Source: Mycobacterium sp. 050128
GTDB lineage: Bacteria > Actinomycetota > Actinomycetes > Mycobacteriales > Mycobacteriaceae
DNA length: 64,000 bases
Direction: 5' to 3'
NCBI RefSeq assembly: GCF_036409155.1
Contig: NZ_JAZGLW010000006.1
Coordinates: forward strand, 180,105-244,104
Part shown: positions 17,106 to 27,987 of the stretch, one piece after another
Layout of the letters: the number at the start of each line of letters is the position of its first letter
Numbering within the stretch: the first letter of the stretch is position 1
The notes under the pieces: generated by a model
The model's input: the letters and a program-made list of their open reading frames with translations, nothing else
Databases searched by the model: none
What the model was told of the DNA's origin: nothing
Position numbers and translations under genes: made by a program

Positions 17106-17714
17106 CTATTCGGCGGCGTGCCGGCCAGCGGCTTTTTTGGGCGGCTCGGGTGGCGCCAGCCTCCGACCGAAGGCCCGCGCGATCTGAATCATGAAACCCA
17201 AACCGCGTGAGACGTCAGGATCTTTTGCCACCCGCATGAGGGCGAAGACGCCTTTTGGACCGCGCGGGTCGGCGTCGGCGGCTCGCTTGCCTTCGAGCAG
17301 CGCCTCGCCGACATCTGCGAGAATCTCCGCGGTTTGTGGGTCAGTCAGCGGCGAGTGCAGTAGCCGATCGAGCGCTGGCGTTGCATCGACGACAGCCGCA
17401 GACAGTCGGGTAGCGGTATCGCTCAGCGCCGCCAAATCGATGCTCGGCCATGTCTGCTGACTGCCTCGGGCGACGGCAACTTCCCGGATTTCAGCGACCC
17501 CCGACGCCACACTGTCACCGATGACCTCGGCGCGACGCAGCAGCCCATCCAGGCCGACGACGATGGTGGCCAACAGGTCGGCGTGGTCGAGGATCAGTGA
17601 AAGCGACGAAGCAATCGCAGGATCGTCTAGCCGAGCGATTACCTCGTCCCCAGGGGATTCGGCGACGAAGGCATCGGTGTCGAGACTCTCGATCAGCGAA
17701 GCGTGTGAAGTCAC
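17106..17714 (-). CDS. hucM: HucM-like DUF1641 protein, first gene of the huc operon
   Basis: A 202-residue helical protein. The C-terminal part carries the DUF1641 pattern (GVFALMRVAKDPDVSRGLGF, then a basic tail). In M. smegmatis HucM forms the central stalk that scaffolds the Huc complex and channels menaquinone. Position directly before hucS and length agree with that. The start is GTG 17714, with AGGAGG five bases upstream. It begins the leftward operon, divergent from the AraC regulator. The assignment to HucM rests on position plus DUF1641, not on an alignment. Confidence 0.8.
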   Translation of the reverse strand: MTSHASLIESLDTDAFVAESPGDEVIARLDDPAIASSLSLILDHADLLATIVVGLDGLLRRAEVIGDSVASGVAEIREVAVARGSQQTWPSIDLAALSDTATRLSAAVVDATPALDRLLHSPLTDPQTAEILADVGEALLEGKRAADADPRGPKGVFALMRVAKDPDVSRGLGFMIQIARAFGRRLAPPEPPKKAAGRHAAE

Positions 17715-17724
17715 CCATTCCTCC

Positions 17725-17778
17725 TAGGCCGATGTGTTGGTGGTCACACACGCTAGCCCCGGTAGGGGCATCGGCCTA
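17725..17778. promoter_or_regulatory. Long inverted repeat in the hucM/araC divergent promoter
   Basis: Two perfect 10-bp arms, TAGGCCGATG (17725-17734) and CATCGGCCTA (17769-17778), face each other across 34 bp. The spacer holds a second repeat, GCCCC-GGTA-GGGGC. The left arm abuts the hucM ribosome site. It is a candidate operator controlling the hydrogenase operon and the regulator gene. Confidence 0.55.
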
Positions 17779-17786
17779 TCGCATTC

Positions 17787-17810
17787 GCGCAATGACTGTC
17801 AGAATTGCGC
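17787..17810. promoter_or_regulatory. Inverted repeat GCGCAAT-N10-ATTGCGC before the araC-type gene
   Basis: Perfect 7-bp arms at 17787-17793 and 17804-17810, located ~107 bp before the probable regulator start at 17917 and ~73 bp from the hucM start. The layout suits a dimeric regulator site, possibly autoregulation by the AraC-type protein. Confidence 0.45.
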
Positions 17811-17854
17811 AAACTTGCACGCGCTAATGCGCTCAGTACGACAAGGAGTCTTGA

Positions 17855-17917
17855 ATGAACGCCGCGAAATGTTTAACGAAACGTCAATCCACGCACCCCA
17901 GGCCTGGCTCACGCTAA
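17855..17917 (+). CDS. Putative 20-residue leader peptide before the AraC-type gene
   Basis: It has the best-placed ribosome site in this promoter region (AAGGAG, six bases before ATG) and encodes MNAAKCLTKRQSTHPRPGSR. Its stop overlaps the next start as TAATG. It could be a coupling leader, or evidence of a frameshift in the regulator's N-terminus. Confidence 0.35.
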   Translation: MNAAKCLTKRQSTHPRPGSR

Positions 17918-18972
17918 TGTCGCGCCTCGCCAGACTGGGCTTCATCGACACGCGGCGGACTGGTAACCCGGTCCGGCGCAAAGTTCGTTCCCGTGGTGTG
18001 CCGCCGGCCTTGGCGGACAACGAGATCTTTTACACCGAATCCGTCCGACAGGCGGGTGCACTGCTCGGCAAAGTGCTCGCACCCGGATGGATTACCTTGG
18101 GAGAGGAGACATCCGGTTTTGCCGCCACCATGCACGGGGTTCGGTTCCGCAACGTCAGCATGCTCTATCTGGATCTTCACGTACATTCGACACTCCAAAT
18201 CCCTGTCCTCGGTAGGTACTTCGCCGTGCACATGCCGATGAATGGGCGAGCGTTGTGTCAACACGACGGACACGAGTTCGAAGCGAACACGATCAAGGCA
18301 CTGGTCACCAGCCCGGGAGCCGCGCTGACCATGCGTTTCGATGACGATTCGCCTCAATTGATGATCCGCATCGAGGAACCCGCGCTGCTCGACTACCTGA
18401 CGCGACTTCGCGGCCGACGACTACCCAAGGCGCTGGTGTTTCACCCCGAATTTGACCTGACTAGCGATGTCGCCGTGCGCTGGCATGCCGCAGTGCAGTT
18501 GCTGCACACGGAGGTTTACCACGCCGGCTCCCTCGTGCAGCGTGGGCATGGAATCAGCGGAATCGAGGATTTGCTCATGAACAGCCTCCTGTACATCCAG
18601 CCGTCGAACTATCATGAGGAATTCATCCGTCCGGTAGTGGATTCAGGCCGCAAGGTCGTGCAGGAAGCGATGAAATACATCGAGGCAAATCTGGCCGAAC
18701 CCATCAGCATGCAGTCCATCGCCCGCAACGTTCACATGAGCGTCCGCTCGATCCAGCAGGGCTTCCGGGACGAATTGGGGGTGTCCCCGATGGCCTACGT
18801 CCGCGACCGCAGACTCGAGCGTGTGCATGCCGAGCTCGCCGACGCACTGCCGAGCGATGGCGTGACGGTAACTGACGTGGCAACCCGTTGGGGTTTCAAT
18901 CATCTCGGCAGTTTCGCCGTCGAATACCGGAAGCGCTGGGGGATGAGTCCGTCAGAAACGTTGCGCCAGTAG
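17917..18972 (+). CDS. AraC-family transcriptional regulator of the hydrogenase locus
   Basis: A ~351-residue regulator. An N-terminal ligand-sensing domain of the AraC_binding_2 type spans from about FYTESVRQAG to the LLMNSLLY segment. The C-terminal double helix-turn-helix (EAMKYIEANLAEPISMQSIA, then VTDVATRWGFNHLGSFAVEYRK) is typical. It is divergent from hucM and likely controls it. The start is unclear because the frame is open from 17734. The best ribosome site (AAGGAG at 17843-17848) serves an ATG at 17855 in another frame, encoding 20 residues and ending TAA overlapped by ATG 17917 in this frame (TAATG). That suggests re-initiation at 17917; ATG 17869 is the alternative. Confidence 0.85.
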   Translation: MSRLARLGFIDTRRTGNPVRRKVRSRGVPPALADNEIFYTESVRQAGALLGKVLAPGWITLGEETSGFAATMHGVRFRNVSMLYLDLHVHSTLQIPVLGRYFAVHMPMNGRALCQHDGHEFEANTIKALVTSPGAALTMRFDDDSPQLMIRIEEPALLDYLTRLRGRRLPKALVFHPEFDLTSDVAVRWHAAVQLLHTEVYHAGSLVQRGHGISGIEDLLMNSLLYIQPSNYHEEFIRPVVDSGRKVVQEAMKYIEANLAEPISMQSIARNVHMSVRSIQQGFRDELGVSPMAYVRDRRLERVHAELADALPSDGVTVTDVATRWGFNHLGSFAVEYRKRWGMSPSETLRQ

Positions 18973-19017
18973 CCAGGCGACGGGTGTATGGTCTCGTTTG
19001 AGTCGAGGAGGCTGGCC

Positions 19018-19356
19018 ATGCATGAACTCTCCATTTGCAATTCGATGGTCGGCATCGTGCGCAAGCACGCGGCGGGCCGGGGAATCGATACGGTGCATGT
19101 GCGAATCGGGGCTCTGCGTCAGATCGTCCCTGAGACCCTTGTCTATTGCTGGTCCCTGATCACAGAAGACTCCGATTTGGCGGGCGTCAAGTTACGGGTG
19201 GAACGCATATCCGCCAAGATCCGGTGTAGCGCCTGCGGTCGGGAAACCGTACTCGACGTGGCCGTCATGGCATGTGCATCCTGCGCCGGGACTGCAGTCG
19301 AATTGGTCGAGGGGGATGAATTCCTCATCACTTCACTCGATTTGGCGGAGGTCTGA
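19018..19356 (+). CDS. hypA: Hydrogenase nickel insertion protein HypA
   Basis: A 112-residue nickel metallochaperone. It starts MHELSIC (the MHE nickel-binding motif) and has a zinc site made by CSAC (~73) and CASC (~91). It works with HypB to load Ni into pre-HucL. AGGAGG precedes the ATG. hypA and hypB follow the regulator on the plus strand, outside the main hyp operon. The hypB start follows 3 bp after the stop. Confidence 0.96.
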   Translation: MHELSICNSMVGIVRKHAAGRGIDTVHVRIGALRQIVPETLVYCWSLITEDSDLAGVKLRVERISAKIRCSACGRETVLDVAVMACASCAGTAVELVEGDEFLITSLDLAEV

Positions 19357-19359
19357 CAG

Positions 19360-20154
19360 ATGGGTAGATTCCACCGGCACGACCACGACCACAATCACGA
19401 CCATCCGCACCACGATGAGTCGGTCGCGTTGGACGACCACGGTGACCACACCGGCTACGCGACCGGCAGCGAACGGCTCATAGTACTCGAGCGAATCTTC
19501 GACGAGAACGACAAGACCGCGGCGGCCAACCGCAGCGACTTCGGCACTGCGGGTTTGACAGCAGTAAACCTCATGTCCTCCCCGGGCGCAGGCAAGACGA
19601 CGCTGCTGCAAGAGACTCTCCGTCAGCTGCATAACCAGTTGCGGATTGGTGTCATTGAGGGTGACATTGAAACCAGCATCGACGCTGACCGACTCAGCGG
19701 CTTCGGGGCTGCGATTTCGCTTGTCAACACCGCCAATGGATTCGGTGGGGAATGCCATCTGGATGCGCCGATGGTGCGTTCAGCTCTGGCTCGACTGCAG
19801 TTAGCCGACCTAGACTTGCTTGTCATTGAGAATGTTGGAAACCTTGTGTGCCCGGCGGAATTTGATGTTGGAGCACACGCGAGTGCGATGGTGTATTCCA
19901 TCACCGAGGGCGAAGAGAAGCCGTTGAAGTACCCGGTGATGTTTCGCGCGGCAGATGTCGTGATCGTCAACAAACTGGATTTGAATCCCCACCTCGACTA
20001 CGACCTGCCGACGTTCTACGCCAACCTCAACTCGGTTAACCCCGGCGTGACGGTGATCGAGACGAGCGCCCGGACTGGCTCGGGGATCGACAAGTGGTGC
20101 GAGTGGCTAACCGACCTGCACCGCGCGACCCATGCGACGACGGCAACCGCCTGA
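19360..20154 (+). CDS. hypB: Hydrogenase nickel incorporation GTPase HypB
   Basis: A 264-residue SIMIBI-class GTPase. The N-terminus is a nickel-storage region with ~13 His in the first 40 residues (HRHDHDHNHDHPHH). The P-loop is SSPGAGKTTLL (~67-77). The metal/dimer region is NLVCPAEFDVGAH, and the guanine specificity motif NKLDL is near 207. It delivers nickel together with HypA. Confidence 0.96.
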   Translation: MGRFHRHDHDHNHDHPHHDESVALDDHGDHTGYATGSERLIVLERIFDENDKTAAANRSDFGTAGLTAVNLMSSPGAGKTTLLQETLRQLHNQLRIGVIEGDIETSIDADRLSGFGAAISLVNTANGFGGECHLDAPMVRSALARLQLADLDLLVIENVGNLVCPAEFDVGAHASAMVYSITEGEEKPLKYPVMFRAADVVIVNKLDLNPHLDYDLPTFYANLNSVNPGVTVIETSARTGSGIDKWCEWLTDLHRATHATTATA

Positions 20155-20183
20155 GCGGGCTCATCCGACAGCCACCCAGCCGC

Positions 20184-20199
20184 CCACCTAAAAGGGGGA
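20184..20199. promoter_or_regulatory. CCCC-N5-GGGGGA-type box upstream of cbbF (one mismatch)
   Basis: CCACC-TAAAA-GGGGG-A, 34 bp before the cbbF start. The right half and 5-bp spacing match boxes upstream of gap, nuoA and rpe. The left arm has one mismatch. Confidence 0.35.
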
Positions 20200-20233
20200 T
20201 GGCTAGTCCTAACCGGTCCGGCACCCTGCGGGC

Positions 20234-21307
20234 ATGCTTACTGATCACACGACCCTGGTCCAGTTTCTGATCGAGGAGCGACGCCGTCACCCAGACGCGT
20301 CGGGGGACCTCAACGGCCTTATTCTCGACGTTGCGTTGGCCTGCAAGGCGATCGCGAAGCGTGTGGCCGCAGGAGCTCTCGGCGGGGTGCTTGGCTCGAG
20401 TGAAAACACCAACGTCCAAGGCGAGGTGCAGCAGAAGCTGGACGTCGTGGCCAACGACTACTTCTTGCGCGCCACGGAGTGGGGCGGTCACGTGGCCGGG
20501 ATGGTCTCCGAGGAGCTCGAGGAGCCCTACCCGTTGCCGGTCGAATATCCAAGAGGCAAGTACCTGCTGATGTTCGATCCCCTCGATGGCTCGTCGAATA
20601 TTGACGTCAATGTCTCGGTTGGCAGCATCTTCTCGATTGTCATGGCCGCGAGCCCCGGTGCGGACCCTGAACCGCAGGATTTCTTGCAGCCAGGATCGCG
20701 CCAGGTCTGCGCCGGGTACGCCATCTACGGTCCGTCGACGATGCTGGTCCTTTCCGTAGGTACCGGTGTCCATGCCTTTACTCTGGACCCGAATCTTGGA
20801 GAGTTCATTCTGACTCGTCAGTCGATCCAAATCCCAGAAACTACCAAGGAATTCGCGATCAACGCTTCGAATCAGCGGTTCTGGGAACCGGCGGTGCAGC
20901 GGTATGTTCAGGAGTGTCTCGCCGGCCGTTCTGGGCCCCGGCAGAAGGATTTCAATATGCGCTGGGTCGCGTCGCTGGTGGCTGAGACACACCGGATTCT
21001 CACCCGTGGAGGAGTTTTCCTCTACCCGCGTGACTCGCGCGAGCCCGTCAAGCCGGGCCGCTTACGGCTGCTCTACGAGGCAAATCCCGTAGCGTTTTTG
21101 ATCGAGCAAGCCGGCGGCGCGGCCAGCACCGGAAGAAAGCGGGTGCTGGACGTGGTTCCAAGCGAGCTGCACCAACGCGTGTCACTCATCTTCGGGGCCC
21201 GCGAGGAAGTCAGCCGTATCGAGGAGTACCACGAAGAGAGCTACGAGCTGACCCCCACGTTGCCCCTGTACGGCACCCGCGGCTTGTTCCGCACAGCGGC
21301 GGGCTGA
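20234..21307 (+). CDS. cbbF: Fructose-1,6-bisphosphatase, class I (Calvin cycle)
   Basis: A 357-residue class I FBPase removing the 1-phosphate of fructose bisphosphate and, in many autotrophs, sedoheptulose bisphosphate. It shows the metal-binding [13 protein letters not shown] motif, SEELEEP, and [21 protein letters not shown] near residue 280. Most mycobacteria rely on class II GlpX, so a class I enzyme here marks the Calvin set. First gene of a pair with cbbP, 5 bp apart. Confidence 0.96.
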   Translation: MLTDHTTLVQFLIEERRRHPDASGDLNGLILDVALACKAIAKRVAAGALGGVLGSSENTNVQGEVQQKLDVVANDYFLRATEWGGHVAGMVSEELEEPYPLPVEYPRGKYLLMFDPLDGSSNIDVNVSVGSIFSIVMAASPGADPEPQDFLQPGSRQVCAGYAIYGPSTMLVLSVGTGVHAFTLDPNLGEFILTRQSIQIPETTKEFAINASNQRFWEPAVQRYVQECLAGRSGPRQKDFNMRWVASLVAETHRILTRGGVFLYPRDSREPVKPGRLRLLYEANPVAFLIEQAGGAASTGRKRVLDVVPSELHQRVSLIFGAREEVSRIEEYHEESYELTPTLPLYGTRGLFRTAAG

Positions 21308-21312
21308 GCGTC

Positions 21313-22212
21313 ATGTCACGCAGACACCCCATCGTCTCGGTCACGGGCTCCTCGGGAGCGGGCACCACATCTGTGATGCGCACATTCGAACAAATCTTTC
21401 GTCGTGAAGGCGTCCACGTTGCCTATGTGGAGGGTGACAGTTTCCATCGGTTCGATCGGCTCGACATGAAGGAGGCGATCGCCGAGGCCCACGCTCGCGG
21501 GGACCATTCGTTCAGCCATTTCGGTCCGGAGGCAAACCTTTTCGAGGATCTCGAAGAGTTGTTTCGGACCTACGGAGAGACAGGCAGCGGCATGTTCCGC
21601 AAGTACCTGCACGACGAGGCGGAAGCCAAGCCCTACGATCTGGCGCCCGGCACCTTCACACCGTGGGAGAAGATCACCGACGGCACGGACCTGCTCTTCT
21701 ACGAGGGCCTGCACGGTGCGATCACCACAGAAACGGTAGATGTCGCCAGTCACGCGGACTTGCGCATCGGCGTGGTACCGGTAATCAATCTCGAATGGAT
21801 CCAAAAACTGCACCGCGACAAGAACGTTCGTGGCTATTCCTCCGAGGCGGTCACCGATACAATCCTGCGCAGGATGCCCGACTACGTGAATTACATCTGT
21901 CCGCAATTCTCCAACACCGATGTCAACTTTCAACGTGTTCCAGTGGTCGATACGTCGAATCCGTTTATAGCTAGGGCGATTCCAGCAGCGGACGAGTCGA
22001 TGCTGATTATCAGATTCCGTGATCCACACGGAATCGACTTTCCGTATCTGCTGTCGATGCTGCATGATTCGTTCATGTCGCGGCCCAATACGATCGTGTG
22101 TCCGGGTGGCAAGATGGATCTCGCGATGCAGCTAATCTTCACGCCCATGATTCTGCGGCTGGTAGACCGGCGAAACGCCGAACTCCGCAACTCCGACCTG
22201 ATCAGCCGATGA
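21313..22212 (+). CDS. cbbP: Phosphoribulokinase, class I (bacterial type)
   Basis: A 299-residue octameric-type PRK that makes ribulose-1,5-bisphosphate from ribulose-5-phosphate and ATP. The P-loop is VTGSSGAGTTSV (variant with Thr for Lys, usual in class I PRK). YVEGDSFHRFDR, HFGPEANLFEDL, and FYEGLHG are typical. Length and motifs fit proteobacterial CbbP. A different-class PRK is encoded at 52646-53596. A probable terminator follows. Confidence 0.95.
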   Translation: MSRRHPIVSVTGSSGAGTTSVMRTFEQIFRREGVHVAYVEGDSFHRFDRLDMKEAIAEAHARGDHSFSHFGPEANLFEDLEELFRTYGETGSGMFRKYLHDEAEAKPYDLAPGTFTPWEKITDGTDLLFYEGLHGAITTETVDVASHADLRIGVVPVINLEWIQKLHRDKNVRGYSSEAVTDTILRRMPDYVNYICPQFSNTDVNFQRVPVVDTSNPFIARAIPAADESMLIIRFRDPHGIDFPYLLSMLHDSFMSRPNTIVCPGGKMDLAMQLIFTPMILRLVDRRNAELRNSDLISR

Positions 22213-22283
22213 TCAAGTTGGAAGGCACGATGAACCGCAGCCCCGGAGCTTGGGGCCAAGACCATCAGTAAGGCGACGGGCAC

Positions 22284-22307
22284 CAACGAGTGGTCGTTGC
22301 GGCTTTT
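22284..22307 (+). terminator. Intrinsic terminator after cbbP
   Basis: Stem CAACGA-GTGG-TCGTTG (22284-22299) followed by a short T run (22303-22307). It lies 72 bp after cbbP and before the convergent rbcLS operon. Confidence 0.5.
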
Positions 22308-22331
22308 TGGGATCCGTGCGGCCAACTCCGC

Positions 22332-22928
22332 CTATTGAGAGAGCGCGCGAACGACGATTTCAGCAACTAGCTGTGCGGTGAAGTGGCGCGAGCCGCGCGG
22401 GCCTGCGAAGTCGACCAAGCGAAACTCGCCATTTACGTGTCGCCGGCTTGACCGGGCGACGGAATCGTCAGCCTTTGAACTCACTAGGGCAGTCGTATCG
22501 ACTTCCACTGCCCCACAATCCTTGTCGCGGATCAAGCCGTTGACATCGGGCACGCCGGGATGACCGCAATCCAGTACAACTAAGCCCGTGAACCTGCCGC
22601 GTTGGCTCGCGGCAAGGTCCCAGGCCAACTGGCCTGCGGTCCGGTCACCGACGAGCAGCCCGCTGCCTACTCTCAACTGGCCCAAGATGTCGACCACCGA
22701 CTTTGGGCTCAGACCGCGATGCGCCCGGATAGTCAGCGTCCGGAACATGGCGACATGCAGTCGGCTGCGAACAACCTCAAAAGTGCTCAGCTGACGTCGC
22801 GCCTCGTCCAACATAATGACGAGGCGACCGTTTTCCGGGCCATCCAGTTCCACCGACACCCGGTCTCCGTCGACGGTCTCAACGATGTAGACGTCCTCGC
22901 GGCACACGGGCGGGTACCCATCGACCAT
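22332..22928 (-). CDS. Degenerate alpha/beta-hydrolase-like protein in the rbcLS operon
   Basis: A 198-residue protein whose middle (LLVGDRTAGQLAWDLAASQR, then VVLDCGHPGVPD) resembles the nucleophile elbow and following strand of alpha/beta hydrolases. The Gly-x-Ser-x-Gly serine is not present; the corresponding place reads GDRTAG. It is probably non-catalytic or mis-assigned. The gene begins 3 bp after rbcS, so it is co-transcribed with RubisCO. Function unknown. Confidence 0.7.
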   Translation of the reverse strand: MVDGYPPVCREDVYIVETVDGDRVSVELDGPENGRLVIMLDEARRQLSTFEVVRSRLHVAMFRTLTIRAHRGLSPKSVVDILGQLRVGSGLLVGDRTAGQLAWDLAASQRGRFTGLVVLDCGHPGVPDVNGLIRDKDCGAVEVDTTALVSSKADDSVARSSRRHVNGEFRLVDFAGPRGSRHFTAQLVAEIVVRALSQ

Positions 22929-22931
22929 GAG

Positions 22932-23351
22932 TCATCCGTAACGGTGGCCCGATGGCTGTTGGGTGGCGTACGCAAATGTCGTGTAACTAATACGGCGGTC
23001 TGAGCCTTCGGCGCGGTCGAGCCGGAAACCGGGCTCCTCGACGGGGCGCTGCACGATAAAGGAGAAGGCAGTGGTTTGTCGCCCCAGGCGCGCGTCGTAG
23101 GCGTTAAGACGGATGTAGGCCGTCGGATACGCGCTGCGGCATGCGTTGACTTCCAAAAGTACGCCGGCCGCGTCTTTTAGGTCGAACATCGGCAACCCCC
23201 ACATCTCCCAATACACATTCCGCGGATGAGGGTCATCAGTGAATTCGACCGATAGCGGCCAATTATTGTCTAGCGCGTAGTTGATCTGGGCTGTGATCTC
23301 GTCGTCAGTGAATTCTGGCAGGTACGAGAAGGTGCCTTGGGTGATACGCAT
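22932..23351 (-). CDS. rbcS: RubisCO small subunit
   Basis: A 139-residue red-type small subunit, starting [19 protein letters not shown]. It has the conserved [15 protein letters not shown] and [12 protein letters not shown] segments. The extended C-terminus ([12 protein letters not shown] onward) is typical of form IC/ID/IE small subunits, which carry an extra hairpin. ATG 23351 is 17 bp after the rbcL stop. Confidence 0.96.
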   Translation of the reverse strand: MRITQGTFSYLPEFTDDEITAQINYALDNNWPLSVEFTDDPHPRNVYWEMWGLPMFDLKDAAGVLLEVNACRSAYPTAYIRLNAYDARLGRQTTAFSFIVQRPVEEPGFRLDRAEGSDRRISYTTFAYATQQPSGHRYG

Positions 23352-23368
23352 ATGAACTCCGATCCGGT

Positions 23369-24907
<1,539 letters not shown>

Positions 24908-24969
24908 ACCCCGGGCTTTGGGGGCCGATAAGTTCCACTCGACAACCCCGTACCGAAGGATGCAACTCA

Positions 24970-25968
24970 ATGACGATTTGTCGACAGACCGCTGCACGCA
25001 TGATGGAGCTCGGCAAAGGCATTCTGGCCGCCGATGAAAGCATCGCCACCATGTCGAAACGCCTTGAGGAGGCCGGCGTCGAGCCGACGGCCGAAAACCG
25101 GCGCCTATACCGCGAGCTCCTCGCCACTGCGCCGGGCCTCGCCGAGAGCGTGTCGGGCATCATCTTCTGCGACGAGACTCTGCGCCAGACCTTCAGCGAC
25201 GGTAGGCCATTCGCGCAAGCGGTGCGCGACTTGGGCATACTGCCGGGCATCAAGGTGGACACTGGCGCCAAGCCATGCGCCGGTCTGCCCGGCGAGACCG
25301 TCACCGAGGGGCTCGACGGGCTACCGGCGCGCCTCGCCGAGTACGCGAAGATGGGTGCGGCGTTCGCCAAGTGGCGGGCGGTGTTCACGATAACCACCGA
25401 CACCCCCAGCCGCGGCGCAATGCGGGTCAATGCCAGTGCCCTGGCGCGCTACGCTGCCGCCTGCCAGGAAGCCGGAATCGTGCCGATCGTGGAGCCAGAG
25501 GTACTCATGGACGGCAAACACAACCGCGGCGTCTGCAGGGAAGTGACTAGTGCTGTGCATACGGCGGTGCGGACCGAACTCGCGCTGCTTAATGTCGATC
25601 TGGCTGGCATCGTTCTCAAGCCGAACATGGTTCTCGAAGGTGAGAGCTACGCCCGACAATCCATTCCAGCTGAAGTCGCCGACTTCACTGTCGGCGTACT
25701 GCGGCAATGGCCCGGCGATCTCGCCGGTGTCGCCTTCCTGTCCGGAGGCCAGCCGCCTGAGCGAGCAACCGCGAATCTCGAAGCGATGCAGGACCATCGG
25801 ACACCGTGGCCCCTCACCTTCTCCTTCGGCCGGGCGCTGGTAACGCCTGCTCTTTCTGCGTGGCGCGGCGAGCCGAGCCGGGTTGCTGAGGGGCAGGCTG
25901 CGCTGATCGAGCGCGTTGCCGCCAACGGCGCTGCGGCACGCCGACGTGCCGAACTTGAGTCGGTCTGA
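24970..25968 (+). CDS. Fructose-bisphosphate aldolase, class I
   Basis: A 332-residue Schiff-base aldolase joining or splitting fructose (and sedoheptulose) bisphosphate. It shows GKGILAADESIATM near residue 17, the EPEVLMDG stretch, and the Schiff-base lysine in LAGIVLKPNMV near residue 220. FLSGGQ near 258 binds phosphate. It is divergent from rbcL and reads away from it. Class I type differs from the class II Fba used in mycobacterial glycolysis, so it is likely dedicated to the Calvin cycle. Confidence 0.95.
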   Translation: MTICRQTAARMMELGKGILAADESIATMSKRLEEAGVEPTAENRRLYRELLATAPGLAESVSGIIFCDETLRQTFSDGRPFAQAVRDLGILPGIKVDTGAKPCAGLPGETVTEGLDGLPARLAEYAKMGAAFAKWRAVFTITTDTPSRGAMRVNASALARYAAACQEAGIVPIVEPEVLMDGKHNRGVCREVTSAVHTAVRTELALLNVDLAGIVLKPNMVLEGESYARQSIPAEVADFTVGVLRQWPGDLAGVAFLSGGQPPERATANLEAMQDHRTPWPLTFSFGRALVTPALSAWRGEPSRVAEGQAALIERVAANGAAARRRAELESV

Positions 25969-25980
25969 CGAGCGGCCTTG

Positions 25981-26484
25981 CTAGCTGCCTACCTCCGGGC
26001 TATGTGAGACTTTGGACGAGCTGACGCGGACAATCAAGATGGCTGTGGCGATGGCGAGCACTAGCAGTCCAAGCACCCCGAGTTCCACCATCAATTGGTC
26101 GAGCCGCTCGTTCGATTGGGGTTGCTCGAACCGTGCCGTTACGATCAATATCCGGCGCACGGTGGCGATCAGACCGATGAACAGAAACGGTTCCGGGGCG
26201 ATTTCATGGCTTTCGATAACCGTTCGCAAGGTGTAGGCAATCTCGGCGATGATGAGTACCAACAGAATACGGTCAAGAACCAGCACTCCACCCTCGAGTG
26301 CGTTCTGTTTGGTTGCCACCGATTCGGTGATGGCCTGCACGCTGCCGACGATTACCAACGCCGCCGCTGCGATCAACAGCAACAAGGCAAAGCCGTTGAG
26401 CAGCGTCTCGAAATAATGAGTAACCAGGCTGCCGAGTCGATCATTGAGTCGACGCCTGGATGGGTGGTCCGTGGAGTCAGACAT
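25981..26484 (-). CDS. PsiE-like small membrane protein
   Basis: A 167-residue protein with about four membrane segments (FALLLLIAAAALVIVGSV, ILLVLIIAEIAYTL, FLFIGLIATVRRILIV, GVLGLLVLAIATAILIV). The order and the charged linker between segments resemble the phosphate-starvation-inducible PsiE family, whose function is unknown. The start MSDSTDHPSRRRLNDRLG at 26484 overlaps the end of the small gene upstream, indicating coupling. It is convergent with the aldolase gene, 12 bp apart. Confidence 0.75.
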   Translation of the reverse strand: MSDSTDHPSRRRLNDRLGSLVTHYFETLLNGFALLLLIAAAALVIVGSVQAITESVATKQNALEGGVLVLDRILLVLIIAEIAYTLRTVIESHEIAPEPFLFIGLIATVRRILIVTARFEQPQSNERLDQLMVELGVLGLLVLAIATAILIVRVSSSKVSHSPEVGS

Positions 26485-26725
26485 GGTCCACTCGCGGGGA
26501 ATGGGGCTGTGCAGCAGCATGTTCGATGATCCGCACCGAGCGTCGCGTCGGATCGACCACGTCGCGACCACCCTGTTCGTATTCGACGAGCACGTGGCCG
26601 GGTGAGGTTGAGCGGACTCGCGCGAGTCGGCCGGACACACCTGAGGCCACTCGCACCCGATCGCCGGCCGAGGGGACACGGCCCGCTGGGGCGAGACCAT
26701 TGACACCGCCAGTAGTCCGGGGCAT
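26477..26725 (-). CDS. Small SH3-like protein upstream of the PsiE-like gene
   Basis: An 82-residue protein that I do not recognise. The centre (GDRVRVASGVSGRLARVRS, then HVLVEYEQGG) looks like a small beta-barrel. A strong ribosome site (AAAGGAG, seven bases before ATG) supports expression. The stop overlaps the PsiE-like start. Role unknown. Confidence 0.6.
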   Translation of the reverse strand: MPRTTGGVNGLAPAGRVPSAGDRVRVASGVSGRLARVRSTSPGHVLVEYEQGGRDVVDPTRRSVRIIEHAAAQPHSPRVDHV

Positions 26726-26842
26726 TTCGCAGCTCCTTTCGCGGGAAGGGGAGGTTTGGGCCCCATTGTTTCGGGTTTACCGGCCATGGGGGACGCCCCG
26801 ATGGGGGGTTGTCGGGGTGTTGTTGAGCGAGGCGCGGCGTAA

Positions 26843-27985
<1,143 letters not shown>

Positions 27986-27987
27986 CC

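Noticed and set aside
20190..20210. Possible DosR box upstream of cbbF
   Set aside because: GGGGA and AGTCC halves are present but the spacing is off and the central bases do not match the 20-bp DosR consensus.
26780..26815. G-rich stretch with GCCCC-GATG-GGGGG as another CCCC-N5-GGGGG box
   Set aside because: Spacing is 4 rather than 5 in a generally G-rich segment; likely coincidence.
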